DNA of 64,000 nucleotides from Pyropia yezoensis (lineage: Eukaryota > Rhodophyta > Bangiophyceae > Bangiales > Bangiaceae). Below the pieces are notes generated by a model. The model saw only the letters and a program-made list of their open reading frames with translations, ran no database searches and was not told the DNA's origin. The stretch spans positions 6,094,593-6,158,592 of the forward strand of contig CM020620.1 in assembly GCA_009829735.1 (NCBI GenBank), given 5' to 3'. Shown one piece after another: positions 1 through 11,900 of this stretch (the stretch's first letter is position 1; the number at the start of each line of letters is the position of its first letter). The position numbers were made by a program, and so were the translations under genes.

Positions 1-104
1 CGCACCGTAAAGGTCGGTCGACCTGCATTGGTTACTAGACACCGTGCCCAAGAAAGGATGTCACAGCAATGGAGAAAGACTGTAACGTTTTTTGATTTTG
101 ACTT

Positions 105-700
105 GATTAATCTATAGATTAAATCCATACGTTTTTTTTAGTTTTTTTAGTTTTATTACGTTTAATCAACGTTGATAAGTATGAAAATAAGACACGTCCA
201 GGATCGACTGAATTCGCGCTGTGGAGAGGCCCTTCTCAACGCAAGAGTCTTTCCACCCCCTCAACCGGAACAGGTTGACCCATGACAAGGTGGCCAAGCT
301 AAAGTTTGTGCACATGAACCTCAAGCTCCTGGACGGCGTCAACATGAGCGAGGACGACCTCGCCTTCTTGGGTTCACTTGGTGCAGACGATTGGGAGAGT
401 GGTGGTGCGACCGATTGTGTGGGTGAGGGCGGGCGCGGTAAGAATGAGCAGGAGGAAGAATGAGTTCCTTGTGTCACCTGGAGCCTCCCCGTGACTCCGA
501 CAATGTTGGCCCGCTGGCGCTCCGAGGGGGGACTTTCGTGCGATGAGGAGAAGGGTTCAGGTGAGACAACAGGTAGTCTCAGTCGAACAATTGTGGCCGC
601 AATGGCCTCAGAAATCAGGAATGTACGTGGTATCAATATAGGAATTGTTATTTGATTACTATAAAAGCGCAGAGCCCCAGATAGATTAATCTATAGATTA
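105..700. mobile_element. hAT transposon remnant between two palindromic 17-mers
   Basis: The 17-mer gattaatctatagatta occurs at 105-121 and again at 684-700. Its 14-base core TAATCTATAGATTA is a perfect palindrome. The roughly 560 bases between them are richer in A+T than the rest of the window and contain the decayed C-terminal tail of a hAT transposase. The two copies could be target-site or end sequences of an inserted element, or sequence that recombined. No terminal inverted repeats of a full hAT element are recognisable, so the boundaries are an inference. Confidence 0.4.
213..463 (+). pseudogene. hAT transposase C-terminal dimerisation fragment
   Basis: The frame from about 221 reads through an NRLTHDKVAKLKFVHMNLKL-like stretch. 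This resembles the end of the hAT dimerisation region (PF05699), where an 'NRL...EKLVFVHxNLRLL' pattern is typical. It is followed by a short acidic tail and a stop at 461-463. The rest of the transposase (BED finger, DDE core) is not present upstream in this window, which begins only about 200 bases before. The fragment cannot encode an active transposase. Family assignment rests on one short motif, so it is moderately uncertain. Confidence 0.45.
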
Positions 701-970
701 GTAGAAGATTACTTGAAACTATTTAACGTATGCGTTTTTCTCGTGACAACGCTGATGGAGGGGCGTGGGGGGAGGGAAGCGCCGGCAGGAGTAGGAGGAG
801 GACGGCGAGGGCAGGAGGGAGCGGAGACCTCAACTGGGGCGGCCATCGAGGATGGTCGACCGGCTTGACGTCACTGGGGGCTACAAGGGATGGTGGATCC
901 CAGTCCAAGGGGCGCGCCGAAGGCGCGGCGCCGTCCACGCCTTGGCCTACGACCGCGCGCGCGTTCTGGG

Positions 971-1046
971 CGCGCGGGGCACGGGGCGCGCGGGGCACGT
1001 AGCGCGCGGGGCACGGGGCGCGCGGGGCACGGGGCGCGCGGGGCGC
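971..1046. repeat. 16-bp GC tandem repeat, about five copies
   Basis: The motif CGCGCGGGGCAC recurs with an exact 16-base period at 971, 987, 1003 and 1019, with a diverged fifth start at 1035. It makes the overlapping frames read as repetitive Arg/Ala/Gly protein, so those frames should not be taken as genes. Confidence 0.8.
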
Positions 1047-1825
1047 GGGGCGCGCCCACGGCAACGAGGGGCCCCTGCGCCCTCCTCCACGCGGCGGTGG
1101 GCCCGCGCCACGACACCACCCCCCCCGTGCGCGCCCCACTTTCAGCTGTTTGTCGTTGCAAAACGGACAATGCCAGCTCGGCTTTTCTGTTATTCTTTTC
1201 GGTAGAGGCACCTGCGGTCGTGTCAGTTGCGGACGGAAGGGACGGCAGCTGCGACGGTGGCCGACGTGGCCATGCCGACAGACATGAAAGGGGGGGGAGG
1301 CCCCCGCCCCTACGGCGGCGCCGCGCCACCCACCGCCAAGCGGGGAGTGGGCGGCAGCCGCGCGAAGGCAGCGGGTCCCCCGCCCCGCGACGATACCTGT
1401 CGCGCAGCCTCCCGGCACCACCCCTCCCCCATGGCGGCTGGGCGTTTTTCCATCCCGTATGTAGCAAAAACCACTCGCACACACAACACCCAAGTTGGGG
1501 TGGTGTACAAGAGCTGCCTCCCGTGTCGGAAGAACCGGAAGAAGTGCAAGTCGCACACACGCTATCCCTGTTGTGGGGCAATCCCCCCACCACGATACAA
1601 GATGATGGTCTGTGGGCCAACAGCTTCTTGGTCGGGATCCATGTTAGATTTACTATCAAGCGAAGTATCCCTGACTTAAGGAAATTTGAGATCAAACGCA
1701 TAGGAAAAAACGGGTCAGACCAGCTGTCTCCCGCCCCCGTGTGGCGCGCCCTGTCCCCTGCGTGGGGCCAGTTCTGCCACACTCCCCCCTCCTCGGTTCC
1801 GACCGACCCGGTCGGCCCTGCGAGG

Positions 1826-1838
1826 GGGTATAAGAGCG
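1826..1838 (+). promoter_or_regulatory. TATA-like motif
   Basis: GGGGTATAAGAGCG lies in GC-rich DNA about 380 bases upstream of the possible exon at 2212-2412. TATAAG in such a context could be a core promoter. This is motif matching only. Confidence 0.25.
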
Positions 1839-2211
1839 CGTGTTGCGCTTGCCGGGGGCGCGACTCCCTGTCCCCCGGCACTTCACGTTGACGTGGAGGC
1901 CGTCACGTCGACCACACCTCTCCTCAAGCTTGCCCAATTGGCAGCTTGCACTCACCTTAGCGCACCTTACCACCACCTTACCCCTACACATGCGCTGCCC
2001 GACGAAGAGTCGACGGCGGGCTCTCCCCCGGAAGTAGGCCCCGTAACTCCACGGGAGGACCTCGGGGCGTGGTTTTACCCCGCCTGGCCCCAATAAGAGG
2101 ACTGCCTGACTGTGACCCGCTGCGCTCGAGTTGGGCCAGAGATGGATCGCATCTGGGGGCGCCTACGGGAGAAGTTCCCTCGTAGGGTCAGCTTCCCCGT
2201 GTGACTTCAAG

Positions 2212-2412
2212 ACGGACCAGTTAGCCTTCCTTGACGAGGAGGAGGTTGAAGACGTGCACCCGTTCAACAACATGTTGAAGCGCGGGGGTACCACCGAGAG
2301 CCCCGGCGATATGATTATCTTCACGTGGGACGCGGTGGCAACTCGCCCCCCGTTCCTTCGTTCCTCCGACCCGCACGTCAACCACTTCGACGTGCGGATG
2401 GAGAAGGACATT
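2212..2412 (+). CDS. possible coding exon of unknown function
   Basis: The plus-strand frame encodes about 67 residues with ordinary protein composition (acidic EEEVEDVH stretch, aromatic and aliphatic residues), unlike the Arg/Pro-rich chance frames around it. A possible acceptor (ttcaag) precedes 2212 and a good donor GTAAGA starts at 2413. No family is recognised. The frame remains open to 2565, but the composition changes after the donor. It could be one exon of a multi-exon gene, a transposon remnant or chance. No matching upstream or downstream exon was identified. Confidence 0.25.
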
Positions 2413-2599
2413 GTAAGAAACCACCCACAATTGGGCAGCCCTCAACGTACTCGTGATGGTGCCAGCGACCCGTGCCAGCCAATAGGGCGACAGGGTGCGG
2501 GGAAGAGGACGGAGATGGTGACGGTGGTGGGCATTGGGAAGAAGATGGCGCGACGTCGGGGGTGATCGAGGGGGGTTCAAAGGGTTAAGGTCGTCTTTG

Positions 2600-3553
2600 G
2601 TCTGTGTCTGTGGTTGCCCCTCCGGTCTCCCCCGGTGGCGCCGACACCCACGCACTATATACTCGCGTCGGGGCACCCGATGTGCCCCAAAGCATGCGTT
2701 TCCTCGTCGCGCCGCCGGTAGGCACAAAACGGCCCAAATACAAAGCATGGCTCTCAGAACAAACCATGGGCGGGCGTGCGCACGAAAGGAGTGCAGCCCC
2801 AGTTTGCCCCAAACGAAGGTGTCCGGCGTGCGGCGCCTAGTGCGCCGTCCCAGCCGGCCCCAGACGCCAGTCGGTCCGAAGGTCCGAGAGGCGTGTAAGC
2901 ACGGTTCGATCGAGTCGATCGAATCCGCCAGCCGGCTAGCCAGTCACATCGCTGCAATGCTGCAGAGAGGACATTCTAACGGACTCGCCAGCTGTGGCAG
3001 ATGTGGCTCGTCATGGGTGCTGACGGTGGCGCCTTTCGACAGGCCATGATGGGTTGTCGATGGCTGCTGTCGTGGGGCCAGCAGACACCGTGAGACAGCG
3101 GCTGACTCTTCTTGAGTCTGGAAGGTACACCACATCATGCCCTACAATACAAGGAATTGATCCATGTTGCCAGAAGTTGGTTCGGCAGGATCTGTACGGA
3201 GAGGTCCCAGATACAGTGCGTCTCCATTCACATCCCGCCCGGATGCTGGTCCGGTGGGATAAGGACAAGAAGTCCGACGATTGCAATGCATTTTGCGATC
3301 GACTGTTCTGAATGATAGCGAGTGAAGCGCAGTCGATCGTCAGAGGCCCCATCGCGACGACAATTTTGGGACCGTAAAAGGGTGCACCGCCGCCGTCGCC
3401 GGCGGCCGTCGCGGTCATCGCCGCCGTCGTAGGCCCCACTGCTGTCCCCTGACCACCCGCCCCCCCCCCTCCTCCTCCCCCTTGCTCCTCCCCTTCCCCC
3501 CCCCCTTCCCTCACCCAGCCCCCGCCGACTCTGGTGCACGTTTGGGCTGCTCC
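2600..3553. other. intergenic, upstream of Tigger transposase
   Basis: No recognisable gene. The last 150 bases before the transposase start are pyrimidine-rich (C and T runs at 3460-3520). The 5' terminal inverted repeat of the Tigger element may lie here, but I could not find a matching partner downstream of 5713. Confidence 0.4.
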
Positions 3554-5713
3554 ATGGCTTCCCTCTCCTCGCAGGGCGAGGCGGTAGCCCGTGCTATGCA
3601 GGCATCCTTCATTAAGGCCTCGCCCGGTCTGGCTGCGCAGGCCCCCGGTGCCGTGCGTGCGGCTGCGGTGGCCGCTGCGGCTGCGGGGGAGGCCATCCTC
3701 GCTGCGCGCGAGAGCGCCGTGGAGGTTGACGCGGCGGCTGCACCCCCATCGCCGGCCGACTCGACGGTGATCTCCAAGAAGCCGCGGAAGGAGCGCGTGT
3801 CCATCACCATCGCCGTCAAGAAGCAGATCTGCCGCTTGCGCTCGCAGGGGCGGGCGTGGTCGTCGGTGCTGGCCTCGCTGCCCACGGGGGTCTCCAAGGA
3901 GGCGGCACGCAAGGTGTACAGGGCGCGCCAAAAGTGGCTGGCCATGCCCGACGACGACGCGACCGGGATGCGGACCGTCGTGCGCAAGGGGCACTACGCG
4001 GGCGTTGACGACCGCCTGCGGGCGTGGCTGGCGGCCATTGAGCAGCTGGAGCACAAGACTGTGCCCATTTACTTTGGGCTTTTGCAGGCCAAGGCGGTGG
4101 AAATCGGGAGGGCTCTCAAGCTTGACGACTTCCGCGCCAGCCGGGGCTATTTACGAGGCTTTTTGTCAAGGACGGGCATCAAGTCCGTGAAGCTGCGCGG
4201 CCAAGGAGGGGCCGTGGACAAGGAGGCGACGGAGCGCGGCATGGAGGCGGTGCGCAAGGGGCTGGAGGCGTACCGGGCGGAGGACATCTTCAACATGGAT
4301 GAAACGGGTCTTTTCTTCCGCTGCTTGCCCTCGCAGTCGTACGTGTCCGCCAGGGCGCGCCGTGAGGCGCGCGGCGTCAAGTCCATGAAGGCGAAGGACC
4401 GCGTCACGCTGGTGTGCTGCACGAACGTGACCGGCGGGGAGAAGCTACCGATCGCCATCATCGGGAAGTCCATGGCTCCACTGTGCTTTCGAGAAGCTGG
4501 ACGGACCCCCCCCGTCCCCTACTTGGACCAGGCGAACGCGTGGATGGACGCCACTCGCTTCCAGCAGTGGTTTGACAGGGTGTTTGTGTCGGGGACCGTG
4601 GAGGGGCGCCCCCGCCGCGTCGCCTTGATTATGGACAACGCGTCCTCTCACGGGTCCGAGGTCGGTCATCCTCAAGTGGAATTCATATTGCTTCCCCCTA
4701 ATTCCTCGGCACGAAACCAGCCAATGGATGCTGGCATTATTGCCGCTGTCAAGCGCGGCTACCGGCGCCGCTTCCTCGGGCGCACTGTGACCGCCCTTGG
4801 TGACGCGATGTCGGCGGCTGTCGACGAGGTGCGCCCCGCTGGACCCTCGCAGCCAGTCGCCCCTGTGCGGGGCGACGCCGGCGCCGCCTCTGGGCGCGAC
4901 GCGCAAGCAGCTGGCCAGGGTGGCGCACCGGCAGGCGGTGTGGGCGCCACGCCCGCCCCTGCATCGGTTTCGACTGCCCCCGCGCCTGCCGCGGACGCCC
5001 CCGCGTCGGCCGACGCGGTCCCCGCGTACGAAGACGCTGTCGTCGTGGCCGGCCGCGCGACGGCCGCCAGCGTCTCTGAATGGACCGCGGCCGCCCCCAC
5101 GACGGCCGACACCAATATTGTGGCCGGCCCCGCGTCGGCCGCGGCCGTGCCCGTATCGGCCGACGTCACTATCCTGGCCGGAGGGGCCCTCCCCGCGGCC
5201 TCGTGCGGTGGGTCATCGTTTCTCACCCCCCGTGACGAGTATGCGCAGGCGCTGGATGACCAAGAGATTGCTGGCGTTGTGGCGCGCCCGCGCGGCCGTC
5301 CCGCCGGCTGAGGCGGCGGCCTGCTCGCCGGCGGGGCCGCCAACCTGATGGACGTGGCCATCATGGTCAAGGATGCGTGGGAGGAGCTGACATCGTCCAC
5401 CATTTCACACTGCTGGGCAAAGGCGGACGTGCTCGGCGCCATCCGCAACGTGGACCTGCTCTGCCTGCACGGCGAGTACCGTCGGTCGTTCCGCTCGGTG
5501 TCGGACGATGTCGACGTCATGCTGGAGCTCATGCGGGGCACGTCGCTCGGTAGCGGGGCCCTGGCGGGGCTGGACGATGCGGCCCAGCGGTCCGTGCTGG
5601 AAGAGTGGGTAGAGATTGAAGACCGTCCTGCTGGGGTGGTCGGCGCGGCGGATGCCGTCGTGCAGGACTTGGGGACCGCGGGGACAGACGTGGCTGAAAG
5701 CGCCGACTCGTAG
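3554..5713 (+). pseudogene. Tigger/pogo DDE transposase with one in-frame TGA
   Basis: This is a DNA transposase of the Tigger/pogo branch of Tc1/mariner (DDE_1, PF03184, with a CENP-B/Psq-type N-terminal helix-turn-helix), acting in the nucleus to cut and paste its own element. Start: the ATG at 3554; upstream in-frame sequence is Pro-rich. Residues about 75-130 form the DNA-binding region (an RKERVSITIAVKKQICRL-like start). Catalytic aspartates are D249 (NMDETG), D361 (LIMDNAS) and D392 (QPMDAG). D361 to D392 leaves 30 residues, the classical pogo DD30D spacing. A roughly 170-residue Ala-rich insert with ADxxIVAG-type repeats separates the DDE core from the C-terminal helical part (AWEEL...CWAKA). 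A single TGA at 5309-5311 breaks the frame inside that insert, and the same frame continues to 5713. If the insert were an intron (possible GT near 4830, AG at about 5311) the stop would be removed; this was not resolved. Confidence 0.8.
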
Positions 5714-6232
5714 TGCCACGACTCGTACTTGATTGTGCCGACTTAGAGGGTGAGAGTTTCAATTTTTTGCATCTGACTCTTGGCGTCCGTCCTCTTCGGC
5801 AGCCACATCATCCCCCCTGAGGAACACACCTTCGCAGCACCACCCCCCACCCCGTTTCCCACCTGAGGACATCCTCTCCAGCAGAATCGGTGTGCGTGCA
5901 TGAAGCTCCACTCCCGCCTCACCATCACGGCATGGTGCTTGACAAAGTAAAAATAAAGGTCCCATAGGGACACCCCCCCTAAGCAGGCCCACTCAATGTT
6001 TCCCCACCGTCCCCCCTCCCCACTCACGTGCCACACAGCCGATGGCTCGCGGACGACACCTTGCAGTGCCCCACTCGTCAGCGTCAGGCCCGTCGTGAGA
6101 GACACCCTCGACCACCGTTGCGCGTCCTTGCCGCTTGCCCCCCCTCACCTCCCCTGCCCTCCGGGCAACGCCGCCCCCTGCGCCCTTGTCCCAGCAATAG
6201 CCACCGACAGGAAGCGCTCGTGGATGTCACGG
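5714..6232. other. intergenic between Tigger gene and element 1
   Basis: No gene is recognised. The 5-base sequence cacgg at 6228-6232 is the left copy of the target-site duplication of the retrotransposon that starts at 6233. Confidence 0.5.
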
Positions 6233-6595
6233 TGTAGCAATATGGTTGGCCGTATTGTAACCCTAATAATAGGGGGGCCACTTCTAACCCTTAACTTTCA
6301 ATTTGGGAGTCCGTACTGGTCACGGTATCTATAAGTTACGTATGACCAGAGGGACTTGCATCTTGGGGTGGAGGGTAGTTAGTAGGGTCTCCGAGGGTTT
6401 ATAACGAGGGGGCCGGCGGCGAATCCACCGCCGGCCAAGGTAGAACAACAAACCCCTCCCATTTGGGCTCCCACCTCGGTCCCGTGGCTTGCGCTCCAAG
6501 GACAGCAACCTTGGCCTCCCGGTGACGTTGGTGCCGATCCCCCTTGGTGAGTGTTCCCTGAGAGTGGGCGTGCAGCGGACACCTATTGTGCTACA
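6233..6595 (+). repeat. 5' LTR of element 1
   Basis: 363 bp, begins TGTAGCAATATGG and ends GTGCTACA. A TATA-like tttataac sits at about 6398-6405. It is followed by a GC hairpin, arms ggccggcgg 6411-6419 and ccgccggcc 6428-6436, which is present in all four LTRs of this family. These may form the LTR promoter and an RNA structure near the transcript start; that role is inferred. Confidence 0.93.
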
Positions 6596-6615
6596 TTGGT
6601 GGAGCAGCAGGGGAC
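6596..6615 (+). other. primer-binding site of element 1
   Basis: ttggtggagcagcagggga directly follows the LTR. TGGTGGA is complementary to a tRNA 3' end ...TCCACCA, so this is the minus-strand primer site. The tRNA species was not identified. The same 19 bases occur in element 2 and in the TRIM at 58738-59838. Confidence 0.8.
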
Positions 6616-6820
6616 GGGTTTCCGTCACCCTTGTGGTGACGCCGTCTTCGGCCCTGGCACACGGATAGGGATCCAGTTCGTTTCTTGTACTCGTGGTGCT
6701 GCGATCTGTTTGATTGTATTGAGTGGTTGCGTTTGACTTCGATCTACTGTTACCCTCCCCCAACTACCCCCTCGCTCTCTGATTCGTGGTGACGGTTACG
6801 TCGGTTGACTGATTGTGACT

Positions 6821-8996
6821 ATGTCTACCCAAAAGACGGGGAACGTTCAAGATGACGGATCGGCGTCGACGCCGACCCCGGAGCTGAACCCGGGAACCGG
6901 GATTGGTAACCCGATCGACAACATTGAGATGCCGATGCTCTCCGGTGCCAGATCGACGTTTGGTACTGCACGGACGGCCGGGGGCGGCGGACCGCCGCAA
7001 ATGTCCTCTGCCGACCTCACGCCGCCGCCACCTTCACCAGGGGACTCCCTGATGGCATCATTGGCTCGCATCGAGGCCCGGTTCACCGGGCTCGACGCCC
7101 GCCAAGAGCGTACGGAGGACGCAATGGCTGTGCTGATGTCAGCACGCCATACGACGGTACCCCGTCGGGTCCCTCCCACACCGGTACGGTTCGAACCGGC
7201 CGGACTACTTTCGGAGTCCACCAGGGTCAACCCCGGTGTTGCTACTCCTGGACAACCCCCGGACGCGGCGGGTTATGGATCCGACTCGTCGGCTGAGTTG
7301 GAACGTAGCCATACGGAGCGCTATGCTCGGAGCACCCAGAGTGGGCTCCGCGGACATGATCCGGCGGATACTTACGCCGGAACAGAGTCTGCGATGGGGG
7401 AGGCGGTACCGTCTCGCAGTATCCCATCGATGAAGGGAGCCAAGCAACTCGGGTACCCGAGGCGCCGACGCCGGAAGTTCCAGCGTCACTGATGCAAGCG
7501 ATGACAGCGCAGGTCACTGCGAGCTGACTGAAGCGGTTGGAGTCCAATGAGTTCACTCATCAACTGGCCAAGCGACTGGATATCCAGGACGCGGACACGG
7601 AGATTGTCAACGAAGTCTTCAGGTCGGTACTGACTCCTGAACGTTATAGTTTGGAGGACCGATCCACTACCGTATCGGAATCGATGCGTACGACCTCGCA
7701 CCGAGCGATCCACTCTATGCAGACCCTTGTGAAGGGAGTCCCTATGTTCGGGGGCCCTAACGGACGCCCGTTGGCAGTCATTGGCTTCTTGAATAGCTTC
7801 AAGGCAGCCGCGGACAAGGCACTCGTCAACGAGGGGCTGGCGCTGGAGATCCTCCCGTTCTTTGTTGACGAACGTGTCCGAGGCATCCTCCGCCAGGCAT
7901 CCCCGATGCCGGGAATGAGGGTCGCAGCCACCCCCATGGATTACCGTGGTGTACTGAAGGAGCTGCTTAGCAGCTACCTCAGCGAGGACAAGTGCGAAGA
8001 CCACTATCGGGCCCTTCGCACCGCCACCGCCCAGTCCTGAGAGGATGAAGAGATGTTTGGACGCCGGATCCAAGAGCTCGACTACGAGCTGGGGAAGCTC
8101 CTCGGTGAAGGGGAAGTACGGGCCATCCTGTTCGCAGGAGTACCCAACTATGTGCGGATATCCGCACGGGGAGCCAATACGGCTCGGACGAACTTCAGTC
8201 GACTGATGCATATGTCCAAGTCCCTAGGGGACGCCTACCGGGTGCTACACCCGGAATGCGCCTTGGCCCCGAAGCCCAAGGGTGAGGGAGGCAAGCCCAC
8301 CTTACCCCGGTACCGAGGCAAGAGAAGGTGGAACGTAAGGCCGCACCAGTACTGGTGGCGACCGAACATACCCCTACCGGTGAGGGTGAACCTCTAGTCG
8401 ACCAACAGGGCCACCTGTTGCTACCGGCGACGCCGGTGATTGATGAGCATGGTACGGTAGCGTAAATCGCCCCGGCTGGGACCCAGTTCCAGGTTAACGA
8501 GGGAGCGGGACGGCGCGTCCCGTATGTGCGGACTACGGGGTATGCCCCGGTTACGGGTAACCCCCACCAACCCCTGCCGACATGGGCAGTGCGTACGGAG
8601 GCACCTCCGCACATCGCTGGTAGAACCAACCAGCTGGGGGAGTCCATGTTTCGGTTGGCACCGGGACCCAAGGCCTACCAAGGGGCAGGCACTCGGGCGC
8701 CCGAGGCAGGCAACCGGACATATGGAGCCAACCCGACGCGGACGCCCGGGACGGCCGGCACGTCCGGATGTATGTTGTGCGGAGACCCCCAACACTGGGC
8801 GTCCGCATGCCCGCTCATCCCGGAGGAGTCTCGACGGGCAGCGGCGCAGCGCAAGGCATCCATTTGTGGGTATCCCGCCAGAGGCCCGGCACCGGGCAGG
8901 CAGCAAGCTCCAGGAGGAGTGCTGGCAGTCGAGGAGGCACCTCCTCTCCCGGACATCCCGGAAGATAGTACCCGGCCGAGCACGGGAAACGAGTAA
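6821..8996 (+). pseudogene. gag: gag of element 1, broken
   Basis: This is the structural capsid/nucleocapsid gene of the retrotransposon. Start ATG at 6821 (MSTQKTGNVQDD), matching the intact gag of element 2. The frame is lost by a small deletion in a G-run near 7400, a nonsense change near 7525, TGG to TGA at 8038-8040, a further frameshift near 8300-8330, and TAC to TAA near 8464. A CCHC zinc knuckle (CMLCGDPQHW...) is still recognisable at about 8772-8815. The final frame ends at TAA 8994-8996 just after the slippery site. Comparison with 34868-37051 is what reveals the lesions. Confidence 0.88.
8984..8990 (+). promoter_or_regulatory. -1 frameshift slippery heptamer GGGAAAC (element 1)
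   Basis: GGGAAAC lies in the gag frame as G GGA AAC, followed by GAG TAA. This is the X XXY YYZ arrangement used for -1 programmed frameshifting. The pol frame (-1) is open from here through to pol. Conserved sequence 30-80 bases downstream (ccccgg...gcgggg) could form a stem. The same site is present in elements 2 and 3. Confidence 0.7.
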
Positions 8997-11900
8997 GAGG
9001 AAGGACGACACGAGGTCGATGGGGTAACCCTAGCAAGCCACCCCGGATTGCCGCGGGGAAAGCCCCACGGAGAGCGCGGTTGAGCCGACGCCGCATCAAC
9101 CCCCGGGTACACCTTCCGGCCCCGACGACACGGCGTCAGGGGATTGATGACCAACCACCAAGGTTGGGAGGAGAGGACGGGAAGCCCCGTCACATGGAAC
9201 CAGACAAGGGCCCTGTTCAGGATGCCCGAGCTACACCGGATATCGGTGAAGGCCACGTACTGTTCACCTTGGAGAACTTCAAGGTATCAGCCACATTGGG
9301 GGTTGACCCCCAGTCGACCCGATCGTATTACCCTGTACTGGATACAGGGGCTGGACCTAACCTGATCCGGAAGGATACCCTCCCGGACAAGTGGCTCCCG
9401 CGAGTCAGAGTTGCTCGAGGACCCACGATCAAGGATGCGAATGGTCGTCTCATTCGTGCGACCGCAGCGATGTCGCTGCAGGTTACCATCGGGGAGCTCA
9501 CTACGGAAGATGACTTCCTGGTGTGTGAGACTCTATCTGTGCCCTGCATACTGGGGTGCACCTTCATCAACGTTCACGTTGATGCAATCCGGCCGGGCCG
9601 GAGGACCGTCGAGCTGCAAGAGGCCGACGGGACGAAGAGAGGACAGACAGCTATCGTCAGGGACCTGACGCTACACGGGAGCCACGTTAACGTGGCTGAG
9701 GTATACGCCTGTGTAGAACCGAAGACACTCCGGCTGGCCAAGCGGACTCGCTTTGAGCCGTTATCGGAGACCGTCCTCCCGGTTAACTGTGACCTCGCAG
9801 GCATCTGCAGAGTCCAGTCCAACCTACGAGCCTACAAGCGCCATGGATTGACCATGGCTAACGGTATCGTAGACCTCCCAGCGGGGGGGTCATCACTGCT
9901 CGTGATGGCGAACTATCGCCGTAAGGCAGTCACCCTCCCGAAGGGAACTATCCTCGGGATTGCCGAGCTCTACGAAGGAGACATCCTTACCCCTGACATG
10001 AAAGGTCAAGTGGAACCACTTGAGGTACTGGCGGTCGCCGAGACCACCGAGCGGCAGCAACCCGATGACGGGAAGCCTGGCCCATCGACAGCTCCGGCGG
10101 ACATGCCACCAAAAGACCAAGAAGCCTTGAAAGCACTGGCTGAGGCTGACCTCGACCACGTTCCCCCTTCGATAGCTGAAGGGGTACGACGGATGCTGAG
10201 AAAGCATGATGTCATGTGGACCGGCGGAGCGCTGGGTACCATTGGGGCAACCCAACACCGTATAGACCTGGTAGCAGGTGCTCGACCAGCGCGGTCGCAA
10301 CCGCATCGGGCGGGGCCTATGCAACGAGAGATCGTTGATGGAGAAGTGAAGAGGATGAGCGAAGCTAAGGTGATCCGACCTTCGATGTCGGAGTGGGGCG
10401 CCCCAGTCGTTATCGTACCGAAGAAGGATCAAACCCCTCGGTTCTGCACCGATTATCGACGCCTCAACTTGGTTACCAAGAAAGACTCATACCCTTTACC
10501 AAGGATGGACGAGTGCATCGACTCGCAGGGGGAGGCCACAGTGTTTACCACTATCGACTGCAATGCCGGGTACTGGCAGATCCCAGTTGCGGAAGAGGAT
10601 ATCCCCAAGACGGCGTTCGTCTGTCACAGTGGCGTGTACGAGTTCCTAAGGATGCCCTTCGGATTGTCCAACGCCCCCGCCACATTCTAGCGGGCCATCG
10701 ACATTATACTGTCGGGAGTCAAGTGGCGTAACTGCCTGGTGTACTTGGACGACGTCATCGTCTTCTCGCGTAACATGGATGACCATGTGCAACATGTCGA
10801 TGAGGTACTCACCCTCTTGCGGAACGCCGGGGTAACCCTGCGCCTCAAGAAGTGCGCCTTCTTCCAGCAGACCGTCGAGTATCTGGGTCACCAGATCACG
10901 CCAGGTAAACTGGGAGTGCTCGAAGCTAGTACCCGGGCACTCCGGGATGCGCGATACCCGACCACCCAGACACAGCTGAAAAGCTTCCTGGGGATGTGCA
11001 ACGTATACCGACGGTTCGTCAAGGACTTCGCTCGTATAGCCAAACCGTTAACGGTTCTGACGAGCAGCGCCTTGCCAAAGGTACTTCAACATCCCTCGCC
11101 CAACGAGGGAGAGTCATTCGAGCTGCTCAAGCAAGCTCTGCTAGCCCCACCCGTGCTTGCGTTGCCGCATAGACGCGGGACCTTCGTCATCGACGTCGAT
11201 GCCTGCGATACCCAAGTGGGATGCACCCTGTTACAGGGAGAGGCGATCATCGGTACCGATAATGCTATCCCGGACCTGCATCCGGTCGGATACTTCAGCC
11301 GGACACTCAACCCGGCTGAGCGTAACTATAGTGCCACCGAGCGCGAGTGCCTCGGAGTCATATGGGCAGTGCAACTGCTCCGGCCATACCTGGAAGGTTC
11401 CAGGTTCATCGTAAGGTCCGACCACGAACCTTTACGATGGCTTCTCAACCTTGGTGACAAGGATTCCGACAGCCACGGTCGGCTAGCCCGGTGGAGGCTG
11501 TAGATGGCCGAGCACGACTACCGGACCATATATAAGGCCGGCTCCACCCATCAAATGGGGGACGCGCTGTCACGACTCGATACACCGAGCGGGGATACCC
11601 GACAGGTGGACGAGGACATCCCGGTTGTACCAGTTTGCATGGTGGGTAATGCTACCCAAGGTATGGTTGACCATACCATGGCACACCTTGCGTGCCCATT
11701 GACCCTCGCGGACTTCCGCAAGGCACAGGCCAATGACGACGACTGTAAACGCCATCGTGCCAACCTCCTGGCCGGCACGGCCGGCATCTTCTCCGAGAAT
11801 GAGGACGGCCTCATATACCGGCGGGCACCCGCCGATGGACGACATCAGGTCGTGGTTCCCGTGTCTTTACGGCAAGCCGTCATGGAACGAGAACACGGGA

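Larger units (their letters stand above)
721..2100. other. GC-rich region without a recognisable gene
   Basis: Several long open frames overlap on both strands here. They are rich in Arg, Ala, Pro and Gly, have no recognisable domain, and look like by-products of high GC content. The stretch holds a 16-bp tandem repeat (971-1046) and one TATA-like motif near 1829. I see no gene. Confidence 0.5.

Noticed and set aside
971..1046. Possible CRISPR-like array
   Set aside because: Direct tandem repeat without unique spacers; the window is eukaryotic.
723..1881. Long overlapping ORFs on both strands (277-336 codons)
   Set aside because: They overlap each other in several frames, lie over a 16-bp GC tandem repeat and have only Arg/Pro/Ala/Gly composition.
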